A stretch of DNA of 24,069 bases from Rhodospirillales bacterium (GTDB lineage: Bacteria; Pseudomonadota; Alphaproteobacteria; Rhodospirillales_A; JACZKS01). The stretch lies in NCBI GenBank assembly GCA_018648445.1, contig JABGRG010000055.1:1-24069 (forward strand), in the 5' to 3' direction. This document shows, piece by piece, positions 23,071 through 24,069 of this stretch. The translations under genes were made by a program, and so were the position numbers. Below the pieces are notes generated by a model that ran no database searches, was not told the DNA's origin, and saw nothing but the letters and a program-made list of their open reading frames with translations. Positions within the stretch are counted from its first letter, which is position 1. Each line of letters starts with the position of its first letter.

Positions 23071-24069
23071 ATGAACATTGCCAATTTTGCCCCCCTGTCA
23101 CCCCGCTTCCTGACCGCTTGCGTTACCTTGGCGGCGAACCTATTGTTCGGGCGGGTGTTAAACCGGTCCGTGCCGCGCGGGCCTTTGTTCGTAACTTGGT
23201 TGCTAACCTTTGATTGCAACGCGTTTTGTGGATTTTGCGGCACCCATACATTGAAGAATAAGTATCCGGAAGCGCTTTCGCTTGAGCGCGCTATGGAAAT
23301 CGCCGACGAGATCGCTGATTCAGGAACCTGGGTAGTCGGTTTTACCGGTGGTGAAGTGTTCATGAGCCCCTTGCTGTTTCCTCTTATCGAGCGTTTGAAG
23401 CAACGGGGATTGATCGTTTATGTTGTTACCAACGGCCTCGATCTGGAAGACTACGCACCGCGGCTGGTCGACCTGAAGGTTGATTTTGTGCAGATCAGCA
23501 TTGATTTCGCGGACCCGGACCTGCATGACGATAACCGCAAGGTCAAAGGACTTTTCAGATCCGCCTTTGCGGGTATTGATAAAATAATTGAGTTACGGAA
23601 ATCGGCTATCCCGGCAGTAAAAACGAACACCGTGATTATGCAAGACAACCTGGAGACGATGGATTCGATCCTTGATCATCTTGATTCCAAAGTTGATTCC
23701 GTGCACGTCCAGCCCATTAGTTATGAGTATGAAAACAGCCCCCATCACCGAGACAAAGATCGAATTCACAAGTACATTTTCGATCCAAACAACCGCGATG
23801 AGATCGAACGTAAGCTGCGCGACAAGGTGTTTTCCCGTCCCGGATTCGGCGGCAGTTATTTCAAACTGATCTCGGCTTACTGGTTTGATCCAGCCACCCT
23901 AGTTGAAAAAGTTCCCTGCTGGGCTCCTTTTCTTCGCCTGATGATTCAACCGAACGGCGATATACTGCATTGCGCCGCCAACAGCCGGTTTGGCGCGGTC
24001 GGAAATTTGGTCAATCAAAGTTTGATGTCGGTATGGAACGGGTTGGCTATTCGCGAACATCGCTCCGTC
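23071..24069 (+). CDS. Radical SAM protein with SPASM/twitch-like C-terminus (3'-truncated by window edge)
   Basis: ATG 23071 opens 333 codons without a stop before the right edge, so the gene is incomplete. An N-terminal segment of about 40 residues, partly hydrophobic, precedes the radical SAM core. The cluster motif is CNAFCGFC (C49, C53, C56), followed by VGFTGGEVFMSPLLFPLIE and VYVVTNGLDLEDY. QISIDFADPDLHDDNR and VKTNTVIMQDNLETM are the later strands. The visible C-terminal part has CWAPFLRLMIQPNGDILHC and GAVGNLVNQSLMSVWNG, matching the auxiliary-cluster region of SPASM/twitch proteins. Its role in a polysaccharide locus is unknown; relatives act in sugar, lipid and peptide modification. 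It lacks the B12-type domain of the two earlier radical SAM proteins. Confidence 0.88.
   Translation, partial: MNIANFAPLSPRFLTACVTLAANLLFGRVLNRSVPRGPLFVTWLLTFDCNAFCGFCGTHTLKNKYPEALSLERAMEIADEIADSGTWVVGFTGGEVFMSPLLFPLIERLKQRGLIVYVVTNGLDLEDYAPRLVDLKVDFVQISIDFADPDLHDDNRKVKGLFRSAFAGIDKIIELRKSAIPAVKTNTVIMQDNLETMDSILDHLDSKVDSVHVQPISYEYENSPHHRDKDRIHKYIFDPNNRDEIERKLRDKVFSRPGFGGSYFKLISAYWFDPATLVEKVPCWAPFLRLMIQPNGDILHCAANSRFGAVGNLVNQSLMSVWNGLAIREHRSV

Noticed and set aside
1..24069. tRNA, rRNA, CRISPR arrays, insertion sequences and attachment sites
   Set aside because: Reading both strands by eye, I saw no repeated spacer pattern, transposase motif, inverted terminal repeats or RNA gene signatures.

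Overview
The window is about 24 kb of densely packed carbohydrate-biosynthesis DNA. It looks like part of an O-antigen, capsule or other surface-polysaccharide locus in a Gram-negative bacterium. Moderate GC with AT-richer islands, tight gene spacing, ATGA/GTGA overlaps and the general look of the proteins suggest an alphaproteobacterium, perhaps of the Rhodospirillales type. That placement is an impression; no rRNA or tRNA gene is present to test it. I see no insertion sequence, CRISPR array or phage gene.

Region 1 (1-15433, all + strand) is a sugar-nucleotide factory. It begins inside a TPP-dependent 2-oxoacid dehydrogenase E1 alpha/beta fusion. It continues with a GDP-mannose-4,6-dehydratase-like SDR, a heptose-7-phosphate kinase (HddA-like), a NUDIX hydrolase, and the two halves of a split transketolase separated by an AT-rich methyltransferase gene. 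Next come an aldo/keto reductase carrying a ParB/sulfiredoxin-like C-terminal domain, an atypical SDR, two B12-binding-type radical SAM enzymes on either side of a TylF-like methyltransferase, a second aldo/keto reductase, an RmlC-fold epimerase of the RGIHGD type, and a second atypical SDR. A convergent HddC-like guanylyltransferase (15439-16173, - strand) closes the region.

Kinase, guanylyltransferase, 4,6-dehydratase and C3/C5 epimerase together match the known route to GDP-6-deoxy-heptoses. The extra enzymes (two TPP systems, two B12-type radical SAM enzymes, two methyltransferases, two AKRs, two odd SDRs) go well beyond any simple 6-deoxyheptose pathway. They suggest an elaborately modified, perhaps branched or C-methylated, heptose-derived sugar. 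This is the best candidate for an undescribed system here.

Region 2 (16174-24069) handles assembly and decoration. It holds the frameshifted 5' remnant of a glycosyltransferase gene, an intact GT4-like glycosyltransferase with a non-ATG start, an MBOAT O-acyltransferase with its SGNH-like partner, and a large capsule-synthesis-type protein. A 24-codon truncated-looking ORF, a class I methyltransferase and a radical SAM/SPASM-like protein that runs off the right edge follow. No Wzx, Wzy or ABC transporter gene is in the window, so export and polymerisation genes must lie outside.

There is no gene-free stretch longer than 300 bases. The longest gap, 16174-16391, is mostly the pseudogene remnant.
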